Positions 21,395-30,753 of a stretch of DNA of 64,000 nucleotides are shown piece after piece (within the stretch, counting starts at the first letter, position 1; every line of letters starts with the position of its first letter). The notes under the pieces were generated by a model. That model searched no databases and was not told the DNA's origin. It worked only from the letters and a program-made list of their open reading frames with translations. The DNA is taken from positions 18,494 through 82,493 of the forward strand of contig DCHX01000021.1 of assembly GCA_002315685.1 (NCBI GenBank). Direction: 5' to 3'. This DNA is from Ruminococcaceae bacterium UBA1741 (GTDB lineage: Bacteria > Bacillota > Clostridia > Oscillospirales > Acutalibacteraceae). Position numbers and translations under genes: made by a program.

Positions 21395-21943
21395 ATGTCA
21401 AGAATAGGAAACAAGCCTATCGCTGTTCCTGCCGGTGTTAATGTTGTTATTGATGGCAACAAAATCACAGTTAAGGGACCAAAGGGCGAACTCAGCTATG
21501 AGTTTAATCCCGATATAAGCGTAAAGCAGGAGGGTGCTGAAATTTTAGTTACCCGCCCAAGCGATGTAAAAGAGCATCGTTCTTTGCACGGCCTTACCCG
21601 TACACTTGTAGCTAATATGGTTATCGGTGTTACAGAAGGTTATTCCAAGACTCTTGAAATCAACGGTGTTGGTTACCGTGCACAAAAACAGGGAAAAGAC
21701 CTCGTGATGAACCTCGGTTTCTCACATCAGGTTATTGTTCCTGAAATTGATGGTATCACTATTGAAGTACCGGGTCCGAACCAGGTAATAATCAGTGGTG
21801 CAGATAAGCAGTTGGTTGGCCAATTTGCAGCAGATATCCGCAAGAAGCGTCCGCCGGAGCCATATAAGGGCAAGGGCGTTAAGTACGCAGGCGAATACAT
21901 CCGCCGCAAAGAAGGTAAAGCAGCCAAGGGCGCTAAGAAGTAA
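21395..21943 (+). CDS. rplF: 50S ribosomal protein L6
   Basis: A 182-residue uL6 protein near the factor-binding site. It begins [15 protein letters not shown] and has the C-terminal block [26 protein letters not shown]. The ATG at 21395 is preceded by AAGGAGGTAAAAGG; upstream in-frame codons belong to the rpsH end. Confidence 0.98.
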   Translation: MSRIGNKPIAVPAGVNVVIDGNKITVKGPKGELSYEFNPDISVKQEGAEILVTRPSDVKEHRSLHGLTRTLVANMVIGVTEGYSKTLEINGVGYRAQKQGKDLVMNLGFSHQVIVPEIDGITIEVPGPNQVIISGADKQLVGQFAADIRKKRPPEPYKGKGVKYAGEYIRRKEGKAAKGAKK

Positions 21944-21961
21944 TAAAGGAGTGTTTTTAAT

Positions 21962-22321
21962 ATGGTTAATAGACCTGATAGTAACAAGGCAAGAGTTAAA
22001 CGCCATGCCCGTGTTCGTTCAAAAATAACCGGCACAGCAGCAAGACCTCGTCTTGATGTATTCCGCTCCAACAGCTACATCTACGCCCAGCTTATAGATG
22101 ATGAAAATGGCGTAACACTTGCAGCAGCAGGCTCAAACGAAAAAGATTTCGGTGAAAATGCCGGCAACTGCGAGGGCGCTAAAAAAGTTGGACAATTAAT
22201 AGCAGAGCGTGCCGCAGCTAAGGGTATCAGCGAGGTTGTATTTGACCGTGGCGGATACATTTATCACGGCCGTGTTAAGGAGCTTGCCGAAGGTGCCCGT
22301 GAGGGCGGCCTCAAGTTCTAA
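21962..22321 (+). CDS. rplR: 50S ribosomal protein L18
   Basis: A 119-residue uL18 protein that binds 5S rRNA. The basic N-terminus ([20 protein letters not shown]) and C-terminal block [25 protein letters not shown] are standard. Confidence 0.98.
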   Translation: MVNRPDSNKARVKRHARVRSKITGTAARPRLDVFRSNSYIYAQLIDDENGVTLAAAGSNEKDFGENAGNCEGAKKVGQLIAERAAAKGISEVVFDRGGYIYHGRVKELAEGAREGGLKF

Positions 22322-22339
22322 TAAGAGGGAGGAATACTT

Positions 22340-22843
22340 TTGGCTACAAATATTGATGCATCAACATTAGATTTGCAGGAACGCGTCGTTTCTATCAACC
22401 GTGTATCAAAAACCGTTAAGGGCGGCCGTATTATGAAGTTTGCAGCACTCGTTGTTGTAGGCGACGGTAACGGTATCGTAGGTTTCGGTCTCGGTAAAGC
22501 AGGCGAAGTTCCGGACGCTATCCGTAAGGGTATCGAGGACGCAAAGAAAAATCTAATTAAGGTTTCCTTAAAGGGAACAACAATCCCACACGAAATTATA
22601 GGCGAATTCGGCGCAGGACGCGTTCTTTTGAAGCCTGCTGCTCCCGGTACCGGAGTTATTGCCGGCGGTGCAGTTCGTGCGGTTGTTGAAATTGTTGGAA
22701 TTAAGGATATCCGTACAAAAGCATTGCGTTCAAACAATCCGTGCAATGTAGTTCGTGCCACAGTTGCAGGACTTGCAGCACTTCGTGACGTTGAACAGGT
22801 TGCAGCTGTACGTGGCAAAAAGCCACAGGAAATCTTAGGTTAA
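22340..22843 (+). CDS. rpsE: 30S ribosomal protein S5
   Basis: The 167-residue uS5 protein affects decoding accuracy. The start is a TTG (22340) behind GAGGGAGG, giving [29 protein letters not shown] motif (here [20 protein letters not shown]) and [19 protein letters not shown] are intact; the spectinomycin-site loop looks wild type. Confidence 0.97.
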   Translation: MATNIDASTLDLQERVVSINRVSKTVKGGRIMKFAALVVVGDGNGIVGFGLGKAGEVPDAIRKGIEDAKKNLIKVSLKGTTIPHEIIGEFGAGRVLLKPAAPGTGVIAGGAVRAVVEIVGIKDIRTKALRSNNPCNVVRATVAGLAALRDVEQVAAVRGKKPQEILG

Positions 22844-22857
22844 GGGGGAGCAGCACT

Positions 22858-23055
22858 ATGGCAACAAAGAAAAAGGCTGCCGGCCTTACTGTAAAACTCG
22901 TAAAGAGCACAATCGGTTCTAAGAAAGATCAGATTGCAACTGCTCACGCACTCGGCCTTCATAAGCTCGGCGATAGCTCGGTTCAGCCGGACAACGCCCA
23001 AACAAGAGGAAAAATCAACAAGATTTCTCATCTCGTTAAAGTTATCGAAGGTTAA
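22858..23055 (+). CDS. rpmD: 50S ribosomal protein L30
   Basis: A 65-residue uL30 protein. [22 protein letters not shown] is the family core. It is slightly longer than usual at the N-terminus (MATKKKAAG). Confidence 0.96.
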   Translation: MATKKKAAGLTVKLVKSTIGSKKDQIATAHALGLHKLGDSSVQPDNAQTRGKINKISHLVKVIEG

Positions 23056-23121
23056 GAAGTAAGCATTTTGCCGTATATACGGCGGCGGTTAATCCGCTAA
23101 TCTAACAAGGAGGTGCGAACA

Positions 23122-23562
23122 ATGAAATTGCATGAATTATCTCCTGCTTTCGGTTCTACTAAGGAATCAAAGCGTATAGGAAGAGGTCACGGTTCCGGCA
23201 ACGGCAAGACTGCCGGCAAGGGACATAAGGGACAAAAGGCTCGTGCCGGTCACGGTATGAGACCGGGATTTGAAGGCGGTCAAATGCCTTTACAAAGAAG
23301 AATCCCTAAGCGTGGCTTTAATAATATTTTTGCTGAGGAATGGTTGGCTATCAATGTTTCCGCTCTTGAAGCGTTCGAGGACGGTGCAACTGTTGATGCA
23401 GCTGCTCTTCAAACTAAGGGAATAATAAAGAAGGCAGATATGCCGGTTAAGGTTTTAGGTAACGGAAAGCTTACAAAGAAACTTACCGTAAATCTTAATG
23501 CGTTTTCTGCTTCTGCTGCTGAAAAGATAAACGCCGCAGGCGGAAAGGCAGAGGTGATCTAA
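23122..23562 (+). CDS. rplO: 50S ribosomal protein L15
   Basis: A 146-residue uL15 protein, late-assembly large-subunit component. The glycine-rich, basic N-terminal arm ([20 protein letters not shown]) and [17 protein letters not shown] are typical. The ATG at 23122 follows AAGGAGGTG. The gap before it contains a 14-base palindrome at 23070-23083. Confidence 0.98.
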   Translation: MKLHELSPAFGSTKESKRIGRGHGSGNGKTAGKGHKGQKARAGHGMRPGFEGGQMPLQRRIPKRGFNNIFAEEWLAINVSALEAFEDGATVDAAALQTKGIIKKADMPVKVLGNGKLTKKLTVNLNAFSASAAEKINAAGGKAEVI

Positions 23563-23563
23563 T

Positions 23564-24841
23564 ATGTTAGAGACCTTGAAAAATGCTTGGAGAGTAAAAG
23601 AACTCAGAAACAAGATTCTCTTTACTATCTTTATTATCGCTATTTTCAGAATAGGTTCCGTTATACCGGTTCCTTACATTGATGTTGCAAAGCTTTGGGA
23701 TTCAACAACAACAAATGATTTCTTTAACTACCTTTCAATTTTGACCGGTGGTGGACTTGAATACGGTGCAATCTTCGCTATGTCGGTTACCCCGTACATC
23801 AACTCTTCAATTATCATTCAGCTTTTGTGTGTTGCAATTCCTGCTCTTGAACGCCTTTCAAAAGAGGGAGAAGAGGGACAAAAGAAGCTCGCAACAATTA
23901 CCCGTTATACAACAATCGCTCTTTCACTTATTCAAGGTACCGCTTATTTCTTCTATTTGAAGAATTCAAGCTATCTTACCGTAAACGGCGGTGCAGTTGT
24001 ATTTGCGGCATTCGTAATCGTACTTGCCTTTACGGCAGGTTCGGCACTTGTTATGTGGCTTGGCGAACAAATAGATGTAAAGGGCATCGGAAACGGTATT
24101 TCCATATTGCTCTTTGCCGGTATTTTATCACGCGGACCACAGGCTTTCCAAGTTCTTGTTAAGAACTTCCAATCTCATTCGGTTGCAGTAATCGGTATCG
24201 TTATTGCTTTCTTGGTTGTTATTGCGTTTATCGTATGGATGACCAATGCAGAGCGTAGAATTCCGGTACAGTATGCTAAGCGTGTTGTCGGAAACAAGAT
24301 GTACGGCGGTCAAAACACTCATATTCCGATTCAGGTTAATATGTCAGGTGTTATGCCTATAATCTTCGCTTCGTCAATCCTTATGCTTCCTACTATGATT
24401 CTTTCGTTTGCAAAGAACTATACTGTTTACGATATGCCGACTTGGGTTAAATTCCTCTCGTTATTCAGTACAAGAGGTGTGTTCTATGCAGTTATCTATT
24501 TCTTAATGATTATTGCTTTTGCGTATTTCTATACAACAATTCAATTCAATCCTGTTGAAATGGCTAACAACCTGCGTAAGAACGGTGGCGCAATTCCCGG
24601 TATTCGTCCGGGCAAACCCACATCTGATTTTATTTCCAAGATTTTGTCAAGAATTACACTTTTAGGTGCTTTGTTCCTCAGTGTAATCGCTATACTTCCT
24701 ATCGTTATAGGTAATGTCGGCGAAATCAATGTATCATTAGGCGGTACTTCCATACTCATTATGGTAGGCGTTGCACTTGATACCGTTAAGAATCTTGAAT
24801 CTCAGATGATGATGCGTCATTACAAGGGATTCCTTGATTAA
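23564..24841 (+). CDS. secY: preprotein translocase subunit SecY
   Basis: This 425-residue protein is the channel of the Sec translocon. About ten hydrophobic segments are visible, the first near residues 20-40 and the last near residues 385-405. Family marks include FNYLSILTGGGLE (plug region), SVTPYINSSIIIQLL and the cytoplasmic loop NAERRIPVQYAKR. It starts one base after the rplO stop and is followed by adk. Confidence 0.99.
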   Translation: MLETLKNAWRVKELRNKILFTIFIIAIFRIGSVIPVPYIDVAKLWDSTTTNDFFNYLSILTGGGLEYGAIFAMSVTPYINSSIIIQLLCVAIPALERLSKEGEEGQKKLATITRYTTIALSLIQGTAYFFYLKNSSYLTVNGGAVVFAAFVIVLAFTAGSALVMWLGEQIDVKGIGNGISILLFAGILSRGPQAFQVLVKNFQSHSVAVIGIVIAFLVVIAFIVWMTNAERRIPVQYAKRVVGNKMYGGQNTHIPIQVNMSGVMPIIFASSILMLPTMILSFAKNYTVYDMPTWVKFLSLFSTRGVFYAVIYFLMIIAFAYFYTTIQFNPVEMANNLRKNGGAIPGIRPGKPTSDFISKILSRITLLGALFLSVIAILPIVIGNVGEINVSLGGTSILIMVGVALDTVKNLESQMMMRHYKGFLD

Positions 24842-24853
24842 GGAGAAAGTTTT

Positions 24854-25489
24854 ATGAAACTTATTCTTTTAGGAGCTCCGGGTGCCGGAAAAGGCACTCA
24901 GGCTGAGATTATCTCAGAAACTTATAATATTCCTACCATTTCTACGGGTAATATTATCCGTGCCGCATTGAAAAACGGAACTGAAATGGGTCTTAAAGCT
25001 AAGGCTTATACTGAAAAGGGTGCGCTTGTTCCTGATGAAATCGTAATCGGTATCATTAAGGAAAGATTAGCAAAGTCCGATTGCGACGGCGGATTTATTC
25101 TTGACGGTTTCCCTCGCACAATTCCACAGGCAAAGGCTCTTGACGATATGGGTATTGCGGTTGATGCTGCTCTTTCTATTGAAGTTGAAGACAGCGAAAT
25201 CGTAAAGCGTATGTCAGGCAGACGGGTTTGTGAAAAGTGCGGTGCAAGTTACCATACCGAATTTAAGAAGCCTTCAAAGGACGGCGTTTGCGATGCTTGC
25301 GGCGGAAACCTTGTAATCCGTAAGGATGATGAGGCAGAAACTGTTCTTAATAGACTTAATGTTTATCACGAGCAGACTGAACCGCTTAAAGAGTATTACG
25401 GCACTCAGAAAAAGTTGCTTATAGTAGAAGGTCAGGATGATGTTAAAGACACAACTGCACTTGTACTCAAAGCACTTTCGGAGATATAA
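24854..25489 (+). CDS. adk: adenylate kinase
   Basis: This 211-residue enzyme interconverts ATP + AMP and 2 ADP. The P-loop GAPGAGKGTQ is at residues 7-16, the AMP site around STGNIIR, and DGFPRTIPQA follows. The LID domain carries CEKCGASYH and CDACGG, four cysteines typical of zinc-binding Gram-positive adenylate kinases. It is embedded between secY and map, as in Bacillus. Confidence 0.99.
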   Translation: MKLILLGAPGAGKGTQAEIISETYNIPTISTGNIIRAALKNGTEMGLKAKAYTEKGALVPDEIVIGIIKERLAKSDCDGGFILDGFPRTIPQAKALDDMGIAVDAALSIEVEDSEIVKRMSGRRVCEKCGASYHTEFKKPSKDGVCDACGGNLVIRKDDEAETVLNRLNVYHEQTEPLKEYYGTQKKLLIVEGQDDVKDTTALVLKALSEI

Positions 25490-25492
25490 GCT

Positions 25493-26242
25493 ATGATAGT
25501 GCTTAAAACCGAGCGTGAGCTTCAAATTATGAGAGAGGCTTGCAAAATTTCGGCAAAAGCATTACAATTAGTTGGCAATGCGGTTGAGCCCGGTGTTACA
25601 ACGGCCGAGCTAGACGCCTTAGCCGAAAAGTTTATAAGAAGTTGCGGTGCTATCCCTAACTTCAAAAACTATGAAGGCTATCCCGCAACCGCATGTATAT
25701 CAATCAACAACGAGGTAATTCACGGCATACCCTCAAACAAGCGTAAAATTTGTGCCGGCGACATAGTAAGTGTTGACCTTGGCGCAAAGTTCGGCGGGTA
25801 TCACGGCGACAATGCTGCTACTTTTGCCTGCGGAGATATATCCGAAGAGGCAAAGCGGCTGATGGAGGTTACAAAGCAAAGCCTTTACGAAGGAATTGCG
25901 GCGGCGCTTCCGGGCAGCAGAATCGGCGACATCAGCTACGCTGTGCAAAGGTATGTTGAAGAAAGAGGCTTCTCGGTAGTACGGGACTTTGTCGGACACG
26001 GCATAGGAACCGAAATGCACGAGCCGCCCGAAGTACCGAATTTTGGCACTCCCGGCAGAGGAATACGATTACTTCCGGGTATGACCATAGCCATAGAGCC
26101 AATGGTTAATGCCGGAAAACACGGCGTTGCGGTCCAGCCGGACGGATGGACGGTTTTAACTCGTGACGGATCGCTTTCCGCACATTTTGAACACACAATA
26201 GTGATAACTCGCGACGGTCCGAAAATTATGACCGAAGCGTAG
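25493..26242 (+). CDS. map: type I methionine aminopeptidase
   Basis: The 249-residue enzyme removes N-terminal methionine from new proteins. The metal ligands are visible: D in VSVDLGAKFGG, D in YHGDNAATF, H in DFVGHGIG, E in IAIEPMV and E in AHFEHTI. It lacks an N-terminal zinc extension. It starts three bases after the adk stop. Confidence 0.98.
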   Translation: MIVLKTERELQIMREACKISAKALQLVGNAVEPGVTTAELDALAEKFIRSCGAIPNFKNYEGYPATACISINNEVIHGIPSNKRKICAGDIVSVDLGAKFGGYHGDNAATFACGDISEEAKRLMEVTKQSLYEGIAAALPGSRIGDISYAVQRYVEERGFSVVRDFVGHGIGTEMHEPPEVPNFGTPGRGIRLLPGMTIAIEPMVNAGKHGVAVQPDGWTVLTRDGSLSAHFEHTIVITRDGPKIMTEA

Positions 26243-26274
26243 AATGTTCGATTATTTGAAGGGAGAAAAAAATT

Positions 26275-26493
26275 ATGTCAAAAGAAGATATGATAGAACT
26301 TGAAGGAACCGTTGTTGAGGCAATGCCTAATGCAATGTTCAAAGTTGAAATTCAAGGTGGACATCAAATACTTGCCCATATTTCCGGTAAGCTTCGTATG
26401 AATTTCATTCGAATTCTTCCGGGCGATAAGGTAACGGTTGAAATGTCCCCGTACGACCTGTCAAAGGGACGCATAACTTGGCGTTCAAAATAA
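26275..26493 (+). CDS. infA: translation initiation factor IF-1
   Basis: A 72-residue OB-fold factor that blocks the A site during initiation. [20 protein letters not shown], then [22 protein letters not shown] and [10 protein letters not shown] are diagnostic. It lies between map and rpmJ, as in other Firmicutes. Confidence 0.99.
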   Translation: MSKEDMIELEGTVVEAMPNAMFKVEIQGGHQILAHISGKLRMNFIRILPGDKVTVEMSPYDLSKGRITWRSK

Positions 26494-26521
26494 TAGGTAA
26501 AATTTTAGGAGGTAAATCCAA

Positions 26522-26635
26522 ATGAAAGTCAGACCTTCTGTAAAAAGGATTTGCGAAAAATGCAAAGTCATTAAGCGTAAGGGTAAAATCATGGTTATTT
26601 GTGAGAACCCGAAGCACAAACAGCGTCAGGGTTAA
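26522..26635 (+). CDS. rpmJ: 50S ribosomal protein L36 (zinc-binding form)
   Basis: A 37-residue bL36 protein, too short for many gene finders, begins [17 protein letters not shown]. Its zinc ligands C11, C14, C27 and H32 are present, so this is the C+ form. TTAGGAGG precedes the ATG. Confidence 0.98.
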   Translation: MKVRPSVKRICEKCKVIKRKGKIMVICENPKHKQRQG

Positions 26636-26670
26636 TTTACTCAAAACTTTAAATGGAGGTGCTTTTATAA

Positions 26671-27039
26671 ATGGCACGTATTGCTGGTGTTGACCTTCCG
26701 AATGAGAAGCGAGTTGAAATCGGACTCACTTACATTTACGGTATAGGTCTTACAACATCTAAAAAAATCCTTGCCGATACCGGTATCAATCCCGATATCA
26801 GAGTAAAGGATTTGTCAGAGGAAGATATTTCCAAGCTTCGTGAATACATCGACCACAATCTTCAAGTTGAAGGTGACCGTCGTCGTACCGTAGCTCTTGA
26901 CATTAAAAGACTTATTGAAATCGGTAGCTATCGCGGACTTCGTCATCGTAAGGGACTTCCCGTAAGAGGACAGCGTTCAAAGACCAATGCTCGTACACGC
27001 AAAGGTCCTAAGAGAACGATAGCTAACAAGAAAAAGTAA
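26671..27039 (+). CDS. rpsM: 30S ribosomal protein S13
   Basis: A 122-residue uS13 protein at the head-body and intersubunit bridge. [20 protein letters not shown] and [20 protein letters not shown] are family signatures. Confidence 0.99.
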   Translation: MARIAGVDLPNEKRVEIGLTYIYGIGLTTSKKILADTGINPDIRVKDLSEEDISKLREYIDHNLQVEGDRRRTVALDIKRLIEIGSYRGLRHRKGLPVRGQRSKTNARTRKGPKRTIANKKK

Positions 27040-27055
27040 GTAGGAGGAATAATAA

Positions 27056-27454
27056 ATGGCTACTGCTAAGAAAACGACCGGTTCACGCCGTCGTCGTGAA
27101 AAGAAAAACATTGAACGTGGTGCCGCTCATATTCAGTCTACCTTCAACAACACAATAGTTACTATTACCGATACACAAGGCAACGCTCTTTCTTGGGCTT
27201 CTGCCGGTGAACTTGGTTTCAGAGGCTCTAAAAAGTCTACACCTTTCGCAGCACAAAGTGCAGCTGAAAAGGCAGCAAAAGCCGCTATGGAACACGGTCT
27301 TAAAACTGTTGAAGTTTATGTTAAAGGTCCAGGCGCTGGACGTGAAGCTGCTATCCGTGCTTTACAGTCCGCAGGTCTTGAGGTTAATATGATTAAAGAT
27401 GTAACCCCAATTCCTCACAACGGCTGCCGTCCTCCCAAGAGAAGACGCGTATAA
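27056..27454 (+). CDS. rpsK: 30S ribosomal protein S11
   Basis: A 132-residue uS11 protein of the platform. [33 protein letters not shown] and the C-terminal [18 protein letters not shown] are standard. Confidence 0.99.
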   Translation: MATAKKTTGSRRRREKKNIERGAAHIQSTFNNTIVTITDTQGNALSWASAGELGFRGSKKSTPFAAQSAAEKAAKAAMEHGLKTVEVYVKGPGAGREAAIRALQSAGLEVNMIKDVTPIPHNGCRPPKRRRV

Positions 27455-27499
27455 TTTTAATTAAAAACTATTGTTACAAATTTTTTGGAGGTGTAACAG

Positions 27500-28126
27500 A
27501 TGGCAAGATATACCGGTGCAGTATGCAGACTTTGTCGCCGTGAAGGACAAAAGTTGTTCTTAAAGGGTGAACGCTGCTATTCTGATAAGTGTTCTGTTGG
27601 TAAAAGAGGCTATGCCCCCGGTCAACACGGACAAGGTAGAAAGAAGTCATCCGAATACGGTTTGCAGCTTCGTGCAAAACAAACTGCAAGACGATTCTAT
27701 GGTGTTCAGGAAAATCAATTCCATCATTATTTTGAGGTTGCTGAAAGAAAACAAGGCGTTACAGGTGATAACCTTTTGAGAATTCTCGAAAGCCGTCTTG
27801 ATAACGTGGTTTACAGAGCAGGATTTGCTTCTTCAAGAGCAGAAGCAAGACAGTTAGTAGGCCACGGCCACTTTGAAGTAAACGGAAAGCGTGTTGATAT
27901 TGCTTCTTATCTTCTTAAAGACGGCGATGTAGTTTCCGTTTGTGAAAAGGCTCGCGGTACCGAAAAGATGAAGGCAATTATTGAAGCTAACGGTGCAAAG
28001 CCCGTTCCGCAATGGATGGATGTTGACCACGATAAGCTTTCTGCTAAGGTTATTAACCTTCCGACTCGTGAGCAAATTGAAGCTCCGGTTGAGGAACAAC
28101 TTATTGTCGAATTCTATTCACGATAA
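27500..28126 (+). CDS. rpsD: 30S ribosomal protein S4
   Basis: The 208-residue uS4 protein starts 16S assembly. The N-terminal CRLCRREG and CYSDKC supply four cysteines (zinc-binding form). The S4 RNA-binding domain reads [26 protein letters not shown]. In Bacillus rpsD is a separate, self-regulated gene; here it stays inside the alpha operon before rpoA. Confidence 0.98.
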   Translation: MARYTGAVCRLCRREGQKLFLKGERCYSDKCSVGKRGYAPGQHGQGRKKSSEYGLQLRAKQTARRFYGVQENQFHHYFEVAERKQGVTGDNLLRILESRLDNVVYRAGFASSRAEARQLVGHGHFEVNGKRVDIASYLLKDGDVVSVCEKARGTEKMKAIIEANGAKPVPQWMDVDHDKLSAKVINLPTREQIEAPVEEQLIVEFYSR

Positions 28127-28135
28127 TAGACTTCT

Positions 28136-28186
28136 GCATAGTACAATCCGCATTATGTACTATGTACTTAAATTTAACTATGCGGA
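28136..28186 (+). promoter_or_regulatory. rpoA leader with mutually exclusive hairpins
   Basis: In the 75-base rpsD-rpoA gap, CATAGTAC (28137-28144) can pair exactly with GTACTATG (28157-28164). Alternatively TCCGCAT (28147-28153) can pair with ATGCGGA (28180-28186), or GCATAGT (28136-28142) with ACTATGC (28177-28183). The later arm ends six bases before the GGAG ribosome-binding site of rpoA. A translational switch is inference. Confidence 0.4.
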
Positions 28187-28201
28187 GAAACGGAGCTTTT
28201 A

Positions 28202-29152
28202 ATGATAGAAATTGAAAAGCCCAGAATTGATACTCTTGAACTTACCGATGACGGAAAATACGGTAAATTCGTTATGGAGCCGTTAGAGAGAGGTTACGCA
28301 ACAACACTCGGTAACAGTATGAGAAGAGTTCTTCTTTCAATTCTTCCCGGTGCTGCTATTACCACTATCAAGATTGATGGCGTTGTTCACGAATTTTCCA
28401 CCATTCCCGGTGTTAAAGAAGATGTAACCGAAATCGTTCTTAACTTAAAAGGTCTTATTGCAAAGCTTCACTGCGAAGAGCAGAAGAAGATTTATATTGA
28501 GGCTGAGGGTCCGTGCGTAGTTACCGCTGCTGACATTAAGGCAGATTCAGAGGTTGAAATTCTTAATCAGGATATGTATATCGCAACTCTTGATGAGGGT
28601 GCCAAGCTCAATATGGAGATGACACTTGAAAAGGGCAGGGGATATGTTCCGGCTGAACAAAACAAACCGGAGCAAAGCGTAATCGGAGTTATTCCGATTG
28701 ACTCGATTTTCACACCTGTTCTTAAAGCAAACTTTACCGTTGACAACACCCGTGTAGGTAATGTTGTTGACAAGGGTAAACTTACCCTCGAAGTATGGAC
28801 AGACGGTTCTATCAAGGCGAACGAAGCAATTTCGCTTTCTGCTAAGATTCTTATGGACCACTTTGAATTGTTCCTTGACTTGACCGAGGGTGTAAGCGGG
28901 ACCAAGAGCATAATGGCAGAAAAGGCTGATGACGAGAAGGAAAAGGTTTTAGATCTTACGATTGATGAGCTTGACCTTTCGGTTAGAAGCTACAACTGCT
29001 TAAAGCGTGCAGGTATCAATACCGTTCAAGACCTCATCAACAAGTCCGAAGAAGATATGATGAAGGTCAGAAATCTTGGCCGTAAATCTCTTGAAGAGGT
29101 TATTGCAAAGCTTGATTCGTTCGGCTATGGCCTCAAAAAAGATGACGAATAA
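28202..29152 (+). CDS. rpoA: DNA-directed RNA polymerase subunit alpha
   Basis: This 316-residue subunit assembles RNA polymerase and contacts UP elements and activators. The N-terminal dimerisation domain has [20 protein letters not shown]. An acidic linker ([11 protein letters not shown]) leads to the C-terminal domain [18 protein letters not shown] with [11 protein letters not shown] near the end. GGAG precedes the ATG. Confidence 0.99.
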   Translation: MIEIEKPRIDTLELTDDGKYGKFVMEPLERGYATTLGNSMRRVLLSILPGAAITTIKIDGVVHEFSTIPGVKEDVTEIVLNLKGLIAKLHCEEQKKIYIEAEGPCVVTAADIKADSEVEILNQDMYIATLDEGAKLNMEMTLEKGRGYVPAEQNKPEQSVIGVIPIDSIFTPVLKANFTVDNTRVGNVVDKGKLTLEVWTDGSIKANEAISLSAKILMDHFELFLDLTEGVSGTKSIMAEKADDEKEKVLDLTIDELDLSVRSYNCLKRAGINTVQDLINKSEEDMMKVRNLGRKSLEEVIAKLDSFGYGLKKDDE

Positions 29153-29169
29153 GAAAAGGAGTGATATAA

Positions 29170-29511
29170 ATGCCAGGTACTCGTAAACTTGGAAGAACAA
29201 GTGATCAGAGAACTGCTATGCTTCGTGCAATGGTTACTTTCCTTTTGGAAAACGGAAAGATTGAAACAACCCTTACACGCGCAAAGGAAGTTAGATCAAT
29301 GGCAGAAAAATATATTACACTCGCTAAAACTAACAATCTCCACAGCAAGCGTCAAGCATTAGCTTTTATTACTAAGGAAGATGTTGTAGCAAAGCTATTT
29401 AACGAAATTGCTCCTAAGTATAAGGACGTAAACGGTGGTTATTGCCGTATCACTAAAACAGGTCCCCGCCGTGGCGACGCTGCTGAAATGGCAATTATCG
29501 AGTTAATCTAA
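29170..29511 (+). CDS. rplQ: 50S ribosomal protein L17
   Basis: A 113-residue bL17 protein. [21 protein letters not shown] and [17 protein letters not shown] are diagnostic. It is the last gene of the superoperon. Confidence 0.99.
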   Translation: MPGTRKLGRTSDQRTAMLRAMVTFLLENGKIETTLTRAKEVRSMAEKYITLAKTNNLHSKRQALAFITKEDVVAKLFNEIAPKYKDVNGGYCRITKTGPRRGDAAEMAIIELI

Positions 29512-29516
29512 TTTTC

Positions 29517-29538
29517 TGTGAGTTAGTACTCACATTTT
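29517..29538 (+). terminator. weak terminator after rplQ
   Basis: TGTGAGT (29517-29523) pairs with ACTCACA (29528-29534), followed by TTTT. It may work in tandem with the stronger hairpin about 70 bases on. Confidence 0.5.
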
Positions 29539-29601
29539 CAAATATCATTTTGGTAATCAGGAGTATTCCCGAGATGATGTGTGTACTAAACAGTTAAAAT
29601 T

Positions 29602-29638
29602 ACACGCCGAAGTATAAAAAATACTCGGCGTGTTTTTA
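29602..29638 (+). terminator. strong terminator of the ribosomal superoperon
   Basis: ACACGCCGAAGTAT pairs with ATACTCGGCGTGT across a five-A loop with one bulge, followed by TTTTT. Confidence 0.9.
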
Positions 29639-29674
29639 TATTTTTTCAAACTTTTATCATAGCATCCCAAATTA

Positions 29675-29703
29675 TTGACATATAGATTAAAAAAAGGTAT
29701 AAT
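29675..29703 (+). promoter_or_regulatory. perfect-consensus SigA promoter
   Basis: TTGACA (29675-29680) and TATAAT (29698-29703) match consensus at all 12 positions with 17-base spacing. It drives the cysteine-synthase-family gene with a leader of only about 25 nt. Confidence 0.92.
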
Positions 29704-29734
29704 TACATTACTATTTGCAAAAAGGTATGATTTA

Positions 29735-30664
29735 ATGATTTGTGATAATATTCTTGGGGCAATGGGTAACACTCCGATTATTCGTCTTAACCGTATGTGT
29801 GAGCCTGACAGTGCCGAAATTCTCGTGAAATTTGAAGGACTTAATATCGGCGGCTCTATAAAAACAAGAACGGCTTATAATATGATTCTCGAAGCCGAAA
29901 AAACGGGGCTTATACATAAGGATACGGTAATTGTCGAGCCGACAAGCGGAAATCAAGGCATAGGTCTTGCTTTGGTAGGTGCGGTAAGAGGCTATAAGAC
30001 AAAGATTATTATGCCCGATTCGGTAAGCGAGGAAAGAAGAAAGCTTGTAAAACACTACGGCGCCGAGGTGATTCTCGTACACGATAACGGAAACATCGGA
30101 CTTTGCATAGAAGAATGTGTCGAGTTGGCTCTTAAAATGAAAAGCGAAGACAAAAATGTTTTTGTTCCGCAACAGTTTGAAAATCCGAATAATGTTAAGG
30201 CTCAAAGAGAGTTTACTGCAATAGAAATATTAAATCAAGTAGGTAAACCGATTCACGGATTTTGCTCGGGCATCGGTACGGGCGGTACTATTACGGGAAT
30301 CGGCGAGGTCTTAAAAGAAAATAACCCCGATATGACAATATGGGCGGTTGAACCCGAAAATGCCGCTATTCTTTCGGGCGGTTCTATCGGAACTCATGTT
30401 CAAATGGGAATAGGTGACGGCGTAATACCTCCGATACTTAATACCGATATTTATGACGGTATTTGCATTATTAAGGATGATGAGGCAATAAAAGCTTCAA
30501 AGGAATTAGCCTCAAAAGAGGGGATTATGTGCGGTATTAGCAGCGGTACTAATGTTGCGGCTGCAATTAAACTTGCTAAAAAGCTCGGTAAAGGCAAAAC
30601 CGTTGTAACGGTGCTTCCTGATACTGCCGAACGCTATTTTTCCACTCCGCTTTTTGAGGAATAA
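29735..30664 (+). CDS. cysteine synthase family PLP-dependent enzyme
   Basis: This 309-residue protein is a fold-type II PLP enzyme close to O-acetylserine sulfhydrylase. K43 in GGSIKTRTA is the PLP lysine, PTSGNQGIGLA is the asparagine loop, and GTGGTITGIGEVL binds the phosphate. Family CysK proteins usually have KDR and SGNTG at these sites; here they are KTR and SGNQG, so a different acceptor or substrate is possible. The ATG at 29735 is chosen because the consensus promoter overlaps any earlier start. It stands alone with its own promoter and terminator. Confidence 0.88.
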   Translation: MICDNILGAMGNTPIIRLNRMCEPDSAEILVKFEGLNIGGSIKTRTAYNMILEAEKTGLIHKDTVIVEPTSGNQGIGLALVGAVRGYKTKIIMPDSVSEERRKLVKHYGAEVILVHDNGNIGLCIEECVELALKMKSEDKNVFVPQQFENPNNVKAQREFTAIEILNQVGKPIHGFCSGIGTGGTITGIGEVLKENNPDMTIWAVEPENAAILSGGSIGTHVQMGIGDGVIPPILNTDIYDGICIIKDDEAIKASKELASKEGIMCGISSGTNVAAAIKLAKKLGKGKTVVTVLPDTAERYFSTPLFEE

Positions 30665-30674
30665 TAAAATTATT

Positions 30675-30699
30675 AAAAATTAACAGTAGGTTAATTTTT
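30675..30699 (+). terminator. AT-rich terminator
   Basis: AAAAATTAAC (30675-30684) is the exact reverse complement of GTTAATTTTT (30690-30699). The stem is weak but ends in a U-run, 11 bases after the upstream stop codon. Confidence 0.55.
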
Positions 30700-30753
30700 C
30701 GGGTGTCGAAATTTGTTATTATATTTTCGTAATTATTTATAGGAGGAGTTACT

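Noticed and set aside
23070..23083. 14-bp perfect palindrome GCCGTATATACGGC in the rpmD-rplO gap as an operator
   Set aside because: Inside a long operon with no promoter nearby; more likely chance or a short mRNA stem. Not strong enough for a finding.
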